Notes: generated by a model not told the origin, from the letters alone. DNA of 64,000 nt from Alphaproteobacteria bacterium MarineAlpha11_Bin1 (GCA_002937455.1 PTJZ01000001.1:310001-374000); one strand, 5' to 3'; positions 1 to 9,915 are shown, numbered from the stretch's first letter. Made by a program: numbers and translations.

Positions 1-333
1 CCCTACTGTCGCCGACAGTTAGTCGGCTTTTCAGACCAAAAGGCAGAACTAGATAAGATTGGTGTATCTGTCGTCGCAGCAAGTATCGACACGGGAGAAG
101 AATCGAGTCAGGTCGCTGACGAAGTTAACTTCCCTGTTGGCGAAGGTGTAAGTCGTGATATGGCGGACGCTTTGGGATCTTGGTGGGAGGACCGCCGTCA
201 GATCATCCAGCCGTCCGAATTTATACTCGGCCCTGATAACAATGTTATCGCATCTAGCTACTGTGACGGCCCATTGGGTCGTATGCAGGCTGAAGACGTG
301 GTCAAACTTATCAATTTCTACGAATCCCGCTGA
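1..333 (+). CDS. Redoxin/peroxiredoxin-like protein, C-terminal part (cut by window edge)
   Basis: Frame 1 is open from the first base and stops at TGA 331-333, giving 110 residues without the N-terminus. The fragment starts with PYCRRQL, which looks like the end of a thioredoxin-fold active-site motif (W-C-P-Y-C). It continues with alternating strands and helices of the AhpC/TSA type, and the segment QPSEFILGPDNNVI matches the conserved late part of that fold, where a cis-proline precedes a strand. The family reduces peroxides or exchanges disulfides using a reactive cysteine; which one applies here cannot be said without the N-terminus. The next gene starts 119 bp downstream on the same strand. 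Confidence 0.7.
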   Translation, partial: PYCRRQLVGFSDQKAELDKIGVSVVAASIDTGEESSQVADEVNFPVGEGVSRDMADALGSWWEDRRQIIQPSEFILGPDNNVIASSYCDGPLGRMQAEDVVKLINFYESR

Positions 334-452
334 TTCTGATCCGGCGGGCGGCATAAAAATGCCAGCCCGCCGTATTGGGCCATACCGGGATTTCGATCGC
401 TGTAATTTCTCTTCTTGGCCATAAAGGCCCAAGTGTGAACAAAGGACAACGC

Positions 453-1166
453 ATGAATGTAGACGCCGGAACGTTAAACAATATCGTCGTCGCCAATCAC
501 ATACTTGCGCACGAAGAAGTAGTTGACGCATACGGCCACATTAGCTTTCGACACCCCGGCGATCGGGAGAAATATCTCCTGTCGCGTGCCCGGGCGCCGG
601 AACTAATAGAGACAGACGATATAGTCACTTATCGGCTAGACGGCGAAGCCATCGATGCCGGCGACCGACGGCCTTATAGCGAGCGAATGATCCATGGGGC
701 AATTTATGAGCAGCGGCCAGATGTAAACGTGGTAATTCATAATCATTCGTACGAAGTGATCCCCTTTGCCTCAACTGGCACGCCGCTCCGCCCGGTCACA
801 CACACTTGCGCCCCCATCGGAAAGAACATCCCGGTATGGGATATGCGCGATAAATTCGGTGAAACCAACCATCTTGTCGTAACCATGGAACAGGGCCGAG
901 ACCTGGCGGCTTCACTAGGAAGCGGTATGATCGCATTGATGAAACGCCACGGCTGTGTCGTGACGGGAGCCACTGTAGAAGAGACAGTGATGAAGGCAAT
1001 TTATCTGCAGGTAAACGCTAAACTACAACTTCAAACCATGATGATTGGCGAGCCTGACTTCCTTACGGATATCGAAATCGAGGAGTGTACGAGTATGCAG
1101 CAGGCGCCGATTAGTCTTGATCGGGCTTGGGAAGTCTGGTGCCGTCGCGCTACTAAGAATTCGTAA
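453..1166 (+). CDS. Class II aldolase/adducin family protein
   Basis: 237 residues. The family cleaves or decarboxylates hydroxy-acids and sugar phosphates with a divalent metal held by histidines. Seen here: a VIHNHSYEV segment near residue 93 giving the HxH metal pair, and a later RHGCVVTGAT segment with the third histidine. An upstream in-frame ATG at 375 exists, but the ATG at 453 is preceded by AAAGGA at 441-446 and gives the usual family length, so it was chosen. It lies 16 bp before a dihydroxyphthalate-decarboxylase-fold gene and is probably co-transcribed with it. Neighbours suggest aromatic or dicarboxylic acid catabolism. The substrate cannot be read from sequence. Confidence 0.85.
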   Translation: MNVDAGTLNNIVVANHILAHEEVVDAYGHISFRHPGDREKYLLSRARAPELIETDDIVTYRLDGEAIDAGDRRPYSERMIHGAIYEQRPDVNVVIHNHSYEVIPFASTGTPLRPVTHTCAPIGKNIPVWDMRDKFGETNHLVVTMEQGRDLAASLGSGMIALMKRHGCVVTGATVEETVMKAIYLQVNAKLQLQTMMIGEPDFLTDIEIEECTSMQQAPISLDRAWEVWCRRATKNS

Positions 1167-1182
1167 TTTGGAGAGCAAGAAG

Positions 1183-2229
1183 ATGTCATCAATGGGACCC
1201 GAGACAATTAAGGCGCGAACTCGCGGTGGTAGTGGACAAGGGTTGTCATTAAGTATTGCCCTAACACCAAATCTCCGAACACGGCCGATACTCGACGGAA
1301 TGTTTAATGCCGAGGGGATCGATCTAGCACCCGTGGAACTTCACCCGTCTGAACTTTTTTGGCGGCAGCTTAAGTTCTCTGAATTCGACATATCGGAAAT
1401 GTCGATGTCGTCGCTTCTGATGGCAATTGCGAGCGGCGACGACCGTTTCATTGGCCTGCCGATCTTCTCGACGCATTATTTTTTCCAGAATTGGATTTTG
1501 ATCCGGAAGGATTCCGGGATCCAAAGACCTGAAGATCTCGCCGGCAAAAGAGTTGGCGTACCGGAGTACCAGCAGACTGCAGCGCTTTGGTCTCGCGGTA
1601 TTCTCGAACATGAATTTGGGGTTGCTCCGAAGGACATGGAATTCTGGATGGAACGTACACCAGATATAAGTCACGGAGGTTCTACAGGTTTCGAGCCGCC
1701 CGATGGCGTCAAGGTGCACCGCATACCCGCTGAGACTAACATGGGCGAGATGCTTCTTGCCAAAGAACTAGATGCGACACTGCTCTATCTACCAGGTGGA
1801 AACCTTGTCGACCGGAGTACCGCCGATCTCCACAATCACCCGGATTTCGCACCACTCTTCCCTGACCCTTATGCCGAAGGAAAACGCTACTACGCTAAAA
1901 ATAACCTTTATCCCATAAATCACGGAATGGTGATTAAGCGAAAATTTGCGGAGGAACATCCTTGGGTAATCCTAAACATATTCAAGGCGTTCGAGGAAGC
2001 AACTGAATATGTGGAGAATCAGCGCATGTCCATGGTTATGGACCACCTTGAAACTGGGCTCTTGCCTCGGGAGGCGGAGGCCGCCTTGCGTACCCCGTTG
2101 GTCCGGCAGGGTGTTATTGCCAACCGCGAAGAACTCGAAGCCATTACACTTTATTCTTATGAACAGGGTCTAACTCCGCGGAAACTTGATCTCAGCGAAG
2201 TATTCTCACCAAACACATTGGATAGATAA
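1183..2229 (+). CDS. 4,5-dihydroxyphthalate decarboxylase-like / periplasmic-binding-fold protein
   Basis: 348 residues, starting at ATG 1183 with GGAG just upstream. The sequence follows the Pht5 (4,5-dihydroxyphthalate decarboxylase) pattern: an early LTPNLRTRPILDG strand-turn, a FDISEMSMSSLL segment near residue 70, then DLAGKRVGVPEYQQTAALWSRGIL, and a late HGMVIKRKFAEEHPWV. This fold is shared with NitT/TauT-type solute-binding proteins and many members are annotated as ABC binding proteins. No signal peptide or lipobox is visible and no transporter genes sit alongside, which favours a cytoplasmic enzyme. It is 16 bp downstream of the class II aldolase. A decarboxylase role is inference. 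Confidence 0.75.
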   Translation: MSSMGPETIKARTRGGSGQGLSLSIALTPNLRTRPILDGMFNAEGIDLAPVELHPSELFWRQLKFSEFDISEMSMSSLLMAIASGDDRFIGLPIFSTHYFFQNWILIRKDSGIQRPEDLAGKRVGVPEYQQTAALWSRGILEHEFGVAPKDMEFWMERTPDISHGGSTGFEPPDGVKVHRIPAETNMGEMLLAKELDATLLYLPGGNLVDRSTADLHNHPDFAPLFPDPYAEGKRYYAKNNLYPINHGMVIKRKFAEEHPWVILNIFKAFEEATEYVENQRMSMVMDHLETGLLPREAEAALRTPLVRQGVIANREELEAITLYSYEQGLTPRKLDLSEVFSPNTLDR

Positions 2230-2300
2230 TACCACAGGCTTAGGTCAATCCTCGCACCCGCGCCATCTGCTGCACAGTAACAATTGCTTTGGAAGTCGGT

Positions 2301-2321
2301 ACCGGTGTTTACGTCACCGGT
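2301..2321. other. Perfect 7-bp inverted repeat with 7-nt loop
   Basis: ACCGGTG and CACCGGT flank a 7-nt loop in the 182-bp gap between the binding-fold gene and the YciI gene. There is no T-run, so it is not a typical intrinsic terminator. It could be an mRNA structure or a binding site; nothing else is recognisable in this gap. Confidence 0.3.
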
Positions 2322-2411
2322 CCAAGTTCGACTAAGGCACCCAGCTTCACCAGATGCATTCCCTTGAATGGCATTAATAGTCTAGGCCACCAACAAAAAG
2401 AAAGGTCCTAA

Positions 2412-2783
2412 ATGGCGATCACAAAAACACCAAAAACCAAGGATATACCGCTGAAAGGTTTATATGTCATCTTCACTCGGCCGACCGCGCCAAAAGACAA
2501 AATAATGGAGCTTTTGCCACAACATCTAGAACGTCAGGTGGAACTAGAACGACAAGGAATCCTGTTTGCCGCTGGGCCAATGGAAACGCAGGATGAAGAT
2601 AAGGTGCGTACCGGCATGATCATAGTTCGTGCGGACTCGTTCGAACACGCGCATGAAATCGCGATGAAGGATCCCCTCCATGCCGCCGGCCTACGCGAAT
2701 TCGACATTTGGAATTGGTCTATGAACGAAGGAAGCTTTAATGTCAGGATAAACTATTCGGATCAATCCGCTACGATTATTTAG
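2412..2783 (+). CDS. YciI-family protein
   Basis: 123 residues starting at ATG 2412, with AAAGAAAGG just upstream. YciI proteins are small ferredoxin-like alpha/beta-fold proteins related to muconolactone isomerase and are often part of aromatic degradation clusters. Visible family features are a central LPQHLERQVELERQGILFAAGP segment and a late DSFEHAHEIAMKDPLHAAGL segment with the conserved D-P pair and histidines. A 25-residue N-terminal extension precedes the core. The gene ends 9 bp before the stop of the convergent fumarylacetoacetate-hydrolase gene. Exact reaction unknown. Confidence 0.8.
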   Translation: MAITKTPKTKDIPLKGLYVIFTRPTAPKDKIMELLPQHLERQVELERQGILFAAGPMETQDEDKVRTGMIIVRADSFEHAHEIAMKDPLHAAGLREFDIWNWSMNEGSFNVRINYSDQSATII

Positions 2784-2792
2784 AAGTGAGGT

Positions 2793-3686
2793 TCAGTCCC
2801 CCTGCACTACCGGATTGACCAACTTTCCGATTCCGCCAATTTCTATCGTCACCGTATCGCCTGGTTTCAAACGCCCCCCATAGGGGGCCCCTACACCGGA
2901 TGGCGTTCCAGTGGCAATTATATCGCCAGGGCGCATAGTCATACGAGCAGAAATGTATTCGATCTGCTCGAAGATATTGAAGAACAAGTATTTTGAGTTT
3001 GAGTCCTGCTTCAGTTCATCGTTCAACCAAAGCTTGATATCTAAATTATGTGGATCGGGAATATCCGAGGCGGGCACCATCCATGGACCCATCGGACCAG
3101 AACCATCAAAATTCTTGTGGGCAAACCAGTGCACGTTGAATGTCCGCCCAACGGGTTTCATGTCACGCGCCGACAGGTCGTTGAAGATGGTATAACCGGC
3201 AATGTATTGTGAGGCATTTTTCGCCTTAATATTCCGGGCGGGCTTTCCAATCACGACCGCTAGTTCCGCCTCCCAATCAATAAAATCTGATACAGCCGGC
3301 AATCGGATATCGGCTCCTGGGCCTATAATGCAATGCGGCCCGGCTTTAAGAAAAAAATAGGGATGGGTATCTTCCTTTACGAGCTGCTTCCCGCCTGACA
3401 TTTCCTTTTGGTGATCAATGTAATTGGCAGCGGCATTGTATACGATCGGCGGATATAGAATGGGGGCAAGAAGGTCAGTATCCGATAGAGGATACTGCTC
3501 GTGCAACTCGGCATCACCAGCGATTTTCACCAATTTCTCGTGATTGGCATCCCAATTCTGAAGCATTTCATATGTGGATCCACTCATACCTGCGGAACTA
3601 AGATCGATGACTGAATCGCCGACTACAATCCCGGGGCGAGGCTCACCCTCAATACCCGCATAATTCAGCAACCTGAAACTCGTCAT
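2793..3686 (-). CDS. Fumarylacetoacetate hydrolase (FAH) family protein
   Basis: 297 residues. FAH-family enzymes are Mg2+-dependent hydrolases, isomerases or decarboxylases of acyl-pyruvates and related ring-cleavage products. Seen: DWEAELAVVIGKPARNI carrying metal-binding acidic residues, the FNDLSARDMKP segment, and the closing GTPSGVGAPYGG and LKPGD motifs. A longer frame opens at 3746, but ATG 3686 has AAGGGA about 10 nt upstream and gives the conserved start (TSFRLLNYAG), so it is preferred. It is divergent from the TauD/TfdA gene across 84 bp that must hold both promoters. It probably belongs to the same catabolic unit; the substrate is unknown. Confidence 0.88.
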   Translation of the reverse strand: MTSFRLLNYAGIEGEPRPGIVVGDSVIDLSSAGMSGSTYEMLQNWDANHEKLVKIAGDAELHEQYPLSDTDLLAPILYPPIVYNAAANYIDHQKEMSGGKQLVKEDTHPYFFLKAGPHCIIGPGADIRLPAVSDFIDWEAELAVVIGKPARNIKAKNASQYIAGYTIFNDLSARDMKPVGRTFNVHWFAHKNFDGSGPMGPWMVPASDIPDPHNLDIKLWLNDELKQDSNSKYLFFNIFEQIEYISARMTMRPGDIIATGTPSGVGAPYGGRLKPGDTVTIEIGGIGKLVNPVVQGD

Positions 3687-3770
3687 AGGCTTGATCCCTT
3701 TGTGTGTATTCGGTTTGTCTTCAAATTCCCTTTTGACAGGGATCATCTTGCCGGTACATAGTTTTCTACA

Positions 3771-4619
3771 ATGTCTTCAACGATAAATATTAAACCTCTG
3801 AGTAACATAGTCGGTTCGGTGGTAGAAGGCGTGGATCTAACAAGACCAGTGGATGATGACACTGCGGGATTGATTAGAGAAACTTTCTACAAGAACTCAA
3901 TTCTATGCATTCGAGGTCAAAAGCTGACGGCGTCCGATCAGATCAGGTTTGGTGACCTTTTCGGGCCGGTAGATTCAGGATATCGAGTTCGATCCGGTTA
4001 TGGGGGGGGAGAAGTCAGAAATCGTGGTGTAATGCTGGTCAGTAATATCCGGAAAAACGGTGAGCCTATCGGGTCTTTGCCGGACGGCGAAATGCAATTT
4101 CATTCCGATGGCGCACACAGGGATACGCCCTATGCCGCGACCACACTTTACGCAATAAAATTGCCATCCCGCGGCGGGGATACATTGTTTGCCAACCTAG
4201 CCATGGCTTACGACGCGTTAGATGAAGATCTAAAAAGCCGTATTGACCAATTACAGGTCAGAAACCTCTACGGCTACGACGACACCTTTCGCGAGGAAAC
4301 CACCGAGGAAACTGAACCAGACACATCTGCTGCGACCCACGGCCTTGTTAAGTTGCACCCGGTGACCAACCGTAAATCATTATATCTGAGCCGTTTAATG
4401 ACGCGCCACGTCATCGGTATGAAGCGAGATGAGAGCGATGATCTACTTAACATTTTGTTCGATCACGCTGAAAATCCTGATTTTGTATACTCCCACAAAT
4501 GGAAAGCCCGAGATCTCTTAATCTGGGATAATCGATGCCTGAACCATGCTCGCACAGATTTTCCAGAGGGAGAGGAGAGGCTTTTGCGTCGTCTTACCAT
4601 AACCGATTGGCATACCTGA
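3771..4619 (+). CDS. TauD/TfdA-family Fe(II)/2-oxoglutarate dioxygenase
   Basis: 282 residues. The family hydroxylates substrates such as taurine, alkyl sulfates or phenoxyacetates, consuming 2-oxoglutarate and O2. The iron facial triad is visible: H111 and D113 in QFHSDGAHRD, and H259 in WDNRCLNHAR. Arginines at about 270-274, which would bind the 2-oxoglutarate carboxylate, follow. Length is normal. It is divergent from the FAH gene and 77 bp upstream of ubiD on the same strand. The ribosome-binding site is weak. The substrate cannot be predicted; context suggests an aromatic or organic acid. Confidence 0.9.
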   Translation: MSSTINIKPLSNIVGSVVEGVDLTRPVDDDTAGLIRETFYKNSILCIRGQKLTASDQIRFGDLFGPVDSGYRVRSGYGGGEVRNRGVMLVSNIRKNGEPIGSLPDGEMQFHSDGAHRDTPYAATTLYAIKLPSRGGDTLFANLAMAYDALDEDLKSRIDQLQVRNLYGYDDTFREETTEETEPDTSAATHGLVKLHPVTNRKSLYLSRLMTRHVIGMKRDESDDLLNILFDHAENPDFVYSHKWKARDLLIWDNRCLNHARTDFPEGEERLLRRLTITDWHT

Positions 4620-4696
4620 TTAACACGCCTTGACCGCAGGCTCTGAAGATTCAATTGTCTGGTAAGATGACAGCGCTAAGCGTAGGGAGACTAGAC

Positions 4697-6133
4697 GTGG
4701 CAAATAAAGATCTTCGTAATTTTCTCGATGAAATCGATAAAATTGGCGAGTTAGAGAGAATAAGTGGTGCCGAAACCGAAGAGGATATTGGCGGCCTCGT
4801 TGATATTTTTATGCGCGACCTTGATAATCCGGCGCTGTTATTCGACGACGTTCCCGGCTTCCCCAATGGCCACCGTGTCCTTGCCAATATCATCATGTCT
4901 CGCCCGCGTTGTGCGATAGCGCTGGGCCTTCCTCCTGAAGCAACCGAAGAAGACTTGATCAGGTGGTGGCGCCACTACCTAGGTGAGGCGCCAGCTCATC
5001 GGCCGGTAGAAGTTAACGGAGGACCGCTCGTCGAGAACGTCACAGAAGGAGAAGCTGTTAATATCCAGAGCCTACCGTCGCCCAAATGGCATGAACACGA
5101 TGGCGGAAACTTCATTGGTACTGGCTGCATAGTGGCTATGCGAGACCCAGATACTGGATGGGTAAATTACGGTACTTATCGAGTTCAGGCGCATGAACCT
5201 CGCGTCGCTACCGTGATGATGTCTCCCGGTAAACATGCCCGTCTCCTCATGAAAAAATATCATGATAGAGGCGAGAAATGTCCGGTCGCTGTGGTGGCGG
5301 GTGTCCACCCAGTGATGTTTATGATCGGGGGGTTTGAAGTACCCTATGAAACTAACGAATTGGATGTAGTGGGCGGCATCTTCGGAGAGAGCGTAGAAGT
5401 TATAAACATGCCAACTACAGGGCTTCCGGTTCCCGCCAGTGCCGAGATCGCGTTCGAGGGCTTCATCGACGTCGATGACGAGATTCTTGAAGGCCCGCTT
5501 GGCGAATGGACTGGATATTATGCTGGCGGTCAGCGACCAGAACCAGCGATCCGAATCGAAACACTTATGCACCGGGACAATCCGGTTATTACCGGCGCGA
5601 TTCCGGCAGTTCCACCTAATGACAACACTTACTATATGGGAGCATACCGTGCTGCCGCCGTCTGGAACCAGCTGGAAGCCGCCGGTATTCCCGGCGTCCA
5701 GGGTGTCTACGCGCATGAAGCAGGCGGTAGCCGTATGTGGCTAACAGTTTCGATCAAACAGATGTATGGTGGCCATTCGAAACAGGTAGGACTAGTCGCA
5801 TCGCAATGCCACGCTGGCGCCTACGCAAACCGCTGGGTAGTGGTGGTGGATGACGATATAGATCCAGCGAATATGAATGACGTGGTCTGGGCAATGTGCA
5901 CACGCCATGACCCGCGAGAAGGAATAGATATTATAAACGGTTGCTGGAGCACCCACCTGGATCCGATGTGCTACGACGATGATCACGACCGCCGTAATTC
6001 ACGTGTCGTCGTTGATGCTTGCATCCCTTTCCGAAAACGCGATGATTTCCCGGCTGTTGCGCGATCTTCGCAAGAACTCGACGATCGTATCCGTGCCAAG
6101 TATGCAAAGCACCTGCCGGAAAAGTATCGGTAG
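4697..6133 (+). CDS. UbiD-family prenylated-FMN-dependent decarboxylase
   Basis: 478 residues from GTG 4697. TTG 4655 and ATG 4667 are also in frame, but AGGGAGA at 4683-4689 sits ideally before the GTG, and DLRNFLDEIDKIGEL is the normal family N-terminus. UbiD enzymes (de)carboxylate aromatic or unsaturated acids using prenylated FMN made by a UbiX partner. Seen: GNFIGTGCI, EIAFEGFID and the C-terminal VVVVDDDIDPANMNDV segment, which matches the conserved cofactor/metal-binding part. No ubiX gene is in the window. It closes the plus-strand cluster begun by tauD. The role could be phenolic-acid decarboxylation rather than ubiquinone synthesis, judged from neighbours only. Confidence 0.88.
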   Translation: MANKDLRNFLDEIDKIGELERISGAETEEDIGGLVDIFMRDLDNPALLFDDVPGFPNGHRVLANIIMSRPRCAIALGLPPEATEEDLIRWWRHYLGEAPAHRPVEVNGGPLVENVTEGEAVNIQSLPSPKWHEHDGGNFIGTGCIVAMRDPDTGWVNYGTYRVQAHEPRVATVMMSPGKHARLLMKKYHDRGEKCPVAVVAGVHPVMFMIGGFEVPYETNELDVVGGIFGESVEVINMPTTGLPVPASAEIAFEGFIDVDDEILEGPLGEWTGYYAGGQRPEPAIRIETLMHRDNPVITGAIPAVPPNDNTYYMGAYRAAAVWNQLEAAGIPGVQGVYAHEAGGSRMWLTVSIKQMYGGHSKQVGLVASQCHAGAYANRWVVVVDDDIDPANMNDVVWAMCTRHDPREGIDIINGCWSTHLDPMCYDDDHDRRNSRVVVDACIPFRKRDDFPAVARSSQELDDRIRAKYAKHLPEKYR

Positions 6134-6215
6134 AGTTCTTATCCCGCTCATAGGCAATATCTTGCTGCGGTGAATTTATAATAGTGCATAGCTGTAAACG
6201 ACTGGATTTGTCCAA

Positions 6216-8033
6216 TTGGCGCCACCGCTTCTACTACTACGCGATATTCACCTAACTTTCGGCGGAACACCGCTGCTTGAGGGCGCGGAATTATCCATCT
6301 CAGACGGGGAACGGCTGTGCCTGGTCGGACGAAACGGCTCGGGTAAGTCGACGCTACTGAAAATAGCCACCGGCGAGATAGAGGCAGACGATGGAGAACG
6401 ATTCGTTCAGCCAGGTGCAACCCTGCGTTACCTGCCGCAGGAACCAGACCCATCCGGTTTCGAGACCATCGCCGATTATGTTCGTAGCGGATTAGAAGGT
6501 GGTGACGATCCGAATCGCGCAAATATGTTGGTCGACCGGCTCGGGCTTTTGCGCTCTGCCAACACCGCCAACCTGTCAGGCGGCGAAGTGCGTCGGGCAG
6601 CACTGGCGCGCGCGCTTGCACCGCAACCCGATATACTGCTTCTGGATGAACCAACCAACCATCTAGATCTGCCAGTCATTGAATGGTTAGAAGAGGAACT
6701 TTCAAGAATCCGATCCGCATTAGTCCTAATCAGCCATGATAGACGGTTCCTCGAAAAACTCTCCAACTCCACGTTATGGATCAATCAGGGCCGGACACAC
6801 CGGATTGATAGGGGGTTTAGAGATTTCGAATCCTGGCGCGAAAAATTTCTTGAAAGCGAAGCGCTAGAACGACATAAACTTGACCGAAAGATCGCGGCTG
6901 AAACCGATTGGCTGCATAAGGGCGTTACGGCAAGGCGGAAGCGAAATATGGGACGCCTGCGCGCGCTAATCGACCTGCGCACCAAACGCCGCAGCGATCA
7001 TGGCCCGACTGGTGTTGGCAACATGGTTGTATCAGAAGCAGAGATTTCGGGGAAACGGGTTGGCCAAGCTAAAGAAGTCTCTAAATCTTTCGGTGACCGA
7101 GTCATTGTTGACCGCTTTTCTACACTGATAGCCCGAGGCGACCGGGTTGGAATAGTTGGCCCTAATGGAGCAGGAAAGACTACGTTACTAAAACTTCTAA
7201 CGGGTGAGCTGGAGCCGGATGCAGGGAATATTCGACTGGGTAAGAACCTCGAAATCGAAAATCTCGATCAGCAACGAAAAAAACTCAACCCGACTGACAC
7301 ATTGGCATATGCGATGACCGGGGGTGGCGACAAGGTTACCATTAATGGTCAATCGCGCCACGTAATCGGTTATATGAAGGATTTTCTTTTCACGCCAAAC
7401 CAGGCGCGGTCACCGGTTTCCGTTCTATCAGGTGGAGAACGCGGTCGAATTATGTTGGCCCGGGCCTTTGCCAGACCGTCCAACCTACTGGTCCTGGATG
7501 AACCGACCAACGACCTTGATCTCGAAACCTTGGACCTGCTTCAGGAACTTCTAGCAGAGTATACAGGTACAGTTTTACTAGTGAGCCATGACCGTGATTT
7601 TCTTGACCGGGTAGTCACGTCGATCATCGCCGGAGAAGGAAACGGGAAATGGACGGAATATGCTGGTGGCTACAGCGACATGCTAAGCCAGCGGGGTAGT
7701 GATCTAACAGCTGAGAAACCTGATAGTGAATCGCCACGAAAAAAAATTAAGCCAGTGGCATCGACCTGCCTAAATCCCACAGCGTCAACGGCCAAAAAAC
7801 TGACCTTCAAGGACAAGCATGAACTCGAAAACCTACCCGGGAAAATTGATGAATTACAGTCACAAATTGACACTCACCGTAGCATACTGGCCGATCCCCA
7901 ACTATTTTCAAAAGATCCCGAAAAGTTCGATTCCACTGCGAAAACATTACAGAAGACCGAATGCGATCTAGCGGCCGCCGAAGAGAAATGGCTCGAATTA
8001 GAGCTGAAACGGGAAGCACTGGAATCTGAATAA
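6216..8033 (+). CDS. uup: ABC-F ATPase, Uup type
   Basis: 605 residues from TTG 6216; the first residues (APPLLLLRDIHLTFGGTPL) match the family start, so the rare TTG is accepted. Two ABC ATPase domains are seen: Walker A GRNGSGKST (38-46) with signature LSGGEVRRAALARAL, and a second Walker A GPNGAGKTT with LSGGERGRIMLARAF. Between them lies the charged linker helix typical of ABC-F proteins. The last ~80 residues form a Lys/Glu-rich coiled coil as in Uup. No membrane segments. ABC-F proteins act on the ribosome, and Uup also lowers transposon excision in E. coli. It is followed 52 bp later by recQ on the same strand. Confidence 0.92.
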   Translation: MAPPLLLLRDIHLTFGGTPLLEGAELSISDGERLCLVGRNGSGKSTLLKIATGEIEADDGERFVQPGATLRYLPQEPDPSGFETIADYVRSGLEGGDDPNRANMLVDRLGLLRSANTANLSGGEVRRAALARALAPQPDILLLDEPTNHLDLPVIEWLEEELSRIRSALVLISHDRRFLEKLSNSTLWINQGRTHRIDRGFRDFESWREKFLESEALERHKLDRKIAAETDWLHKGVTARRKRNMGRLRALIDLRTKRRSDHGPTGVGNMVVSEAEISGKRVGQAKEVSKSFGDRVIVDRFSTLIARGDRVGIVGPNGAGKTTLLKLLTGELEPDAGNIRLGKNLEIENLDQQRKKLNPTDTLAYAMTGGGDKVTINGQSRHVIGYMKDFLFTPNQARSPVSVLSGGERGRIMLARAFARPSNLLVLDEPTNDLDLETLDLLQELLAEYTGTVLLVSHDRDFLDRVVTSIIAGEGNGKWTEYAGGYSDMLSQRGSDLTAEKPDSESPRKKIKPVASTCLNPTASTAKKLTFKDKHELENLPGKIDELQSQIDTHRSILADPQLFSKDPEKFDSTAKTLQKTECDLAAAEEKWLELELKREALESE

Positions 8034-8085
8034 ACTTTTGACGATGTCCATCGCCCGAATCAGGCTACCCACCTAAACTGTAGAT

Positions 8086-9915
8086 ATGCAATCCGTCATC
8101 GAAATCCCCCAACAGAATGCAAAACACAGTATCCTGAGAGAGGTATTCGGCTTTGAATCATTCCGACCAGGGCAGGAGCAAGTCGTTGACGCCCTCTTAA
8201 CAGGGCGCAACGTGCTGACCGTGATGCCTACTGGTGCGGGCAAATCTCTCTGCTTCCAGATTCCAGCGCTGGTCGCCGGCGGCCTGACGATTGTCATTTC
8301 GCCCCTTGTAGCCCTGATGGAAGATCAAGTCGCGGCGCTAAAACTCGTAGGCGTCGCCGCCGACACAATCAATTCATCCCGCACACGCGATGAGAACGTT
8401 GCCGCCTGGCGCCGAGCGTCGGCAGGTGAAACACGCCTTTTGTATATGGCCCCAGAACGGCTGATGACCGAACGCATGCTGGCGGCACTGGGGAACCTGA
8501 ATATCCGAATGTTCGCGATTGACGAAGCCCACTGCATCTCGCAATGGGGGCCTGCATTTCGCCCGGAATATGAACAACTGTCACAACTACGAGGCATATT
8601 CCCAAATGTGCCTATTGCCGCCCTTACCGCCACTGCGGATGCAGTCACTCGTAACGATATTGTTGCCCAACTCTTCGAAGGAAAAGCTGAGTCTGTTGTG
8701 TTGGGCTTTGACCGCCCCAACATCCACCTTTCGGTGGAGATGAAGAAGGATTGGAAACGTCAGATGATTGACTTCTTGTTGCGGCATAAGAGCCAAAGCG
8801 GCATAGTCTATTGCCTTTCTCGCAAGAAGACAGAAGAAATCTCCCACTACTTGCAGGACCGCGGAATAAAAGCTCTACCTTACCACGCGGGTATGGACCA
8901 GTTTAATCGCCAGGCACACCAGAATGCCTTTATGACCGACCCCGGCGTCGTTATCGTTGCTACGATTGCGTTCGGAATGGGTATAGACAAGTCGGATGTG
9001 CGTTTTGTTCTTCACGTAGATCTACCGGGTAGCGTGGAGGCCTATTATCAGGAAATCGGCCGTGCGGGCCGAGACGGTACCGTAGCTCATGCGCACATGA
9101 TATACGGGTTGCAGGATATCCGAATGCGCCGCCTCTTTATCGAGGGTGAAAATGCCGGCCTGGACCGCAAACGGCGAGAACACAAACGCCTTGATGCCTT
9201 GGTAGCATATTGCGAAGCCCCGGAATGCCGGCGCCGATCTCTGCTAGAGTATTTTGGCGAGAAGATTAATGTCTGCGATAATTGCGATGTATGTACCGAT
9301 CCCGTCGCACTCGTGAACGGCACGGAACACGGCCAAAAGGTTTTAGCCGCAATCGACCAGTCGGGACGAATCTACGGCGCCGCGCATGTCATAGACATTC
9401 TGCGCGGCGTACCGACCGAAAAAATTTCGAAGGCTGGGCACGACCAACGCGCTGCATTTGGTATTGGTTCGGACCTGAGAAAGCAGGAGTGGCAGTCCAT
9501 TATCCGCCAGCTTGTTGCGACAGGTTTTCTGCAATTAGACGTTCAGGGGTACGGTGGGTTAACTATTACTAACAAGGGCGAGAGCCTCATGCAGGGTCTG
9601 GAGAGTTTCCGATACCGGCAGGACACATTGAAAAAATCCCGCGCCGCAAAACGTCGGCTTCAGGACCTAGCCGCGGACGCTGATTTACATGAAGCGGATT
9701 CAGAAATTCTAAGCCGCTTGCGCGCGTTACGGCTTCAACTCTCGAAGGCAAAGGGTGTCCCAGCCTACGTAGTTTTCTCCGATCGTTCCCTGATCGATAT
9801 GGCACGCCGGAAACCAAAATCCGCCAACGAGTTCGCTAAAGTCCACGGTGTGGGTGCTGTCAAGCTCCGAGATTTCGCTGAAACGTTTTTGGCAGCAATT
9901 AACGAACCTAAATAA
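8086..9915 (+). CDS. recQ: ATP-dependent DNA helicase RecQ
   Basis: 609 residues, a normal length. Superfamily-2 3'-5' helicase of recombination repair. Motifs in order: Walker A MPTGAGKS (about 47-54), DEAH box in IDEAHCISQWG, ATIAFGMGIDKSDVR, and the arginine-finger segment IGRAGRDG. The RQC zinc site follows, with cysteines in CEAPECRRRSLLEYF and CDNCDVC. The C-terminal ~75 residues, beginning LRLQLSKAKGVPAYVVFSD, form a single HRDC domain. It lies 52 bp after uup; the pair may be co-transcribed. Confidence 0.96.
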   Translation: MQSVIEIPQQNAKHSILREVFGFESFRPGQEQVVDALLTGRNVLTVMPTGAGKSLCFQIPALVAGGLTIVISPLVALMEDQVAALKLVGVAADTINSSRTRDENVAAWRRASAGETRLLYMAPERLMTERMLAALGNLNIRMFAIDEAHCISQWGPAFRPEYEQLSQLRGIFPNVPIAALTATADAVTRNDIVAQLFEGKAESVVLGFDRPNIHLSVEMKKDWKRQMIDFLLRHKSQSGIVYCLSRKKTEEISHYLQDRGIKALPYHAGMDQFNRQAHQNAFMTDPGVVIVATIAFGMGIDKSDVRFVLHVDLPGSVEAYYQEIGRAGRDGTVAHAHMIYGLQDIRMRRLFIEGENAGLDRKRREHKRLDALVAYCEAPECRRRSLLEYFGEKINVCDNCDVCTDPVALVNGTEHGQKVLAAIDQSGRIYGAAHVIDILRGVPTEKISKAGHDQRAAFGIGSDLRKQEWQSIIRQLVATGFLQLDVQGYGGLTITNKGESLMQGLESFRYRQDTLKKSRAAKRRLQDLAADADLHEADSEILSRLRALRLQLSKAKGVPAYVVFSDRSLIDMARRKPKSANEFAKVHGVGAVKLRDFAETFLAAINEPK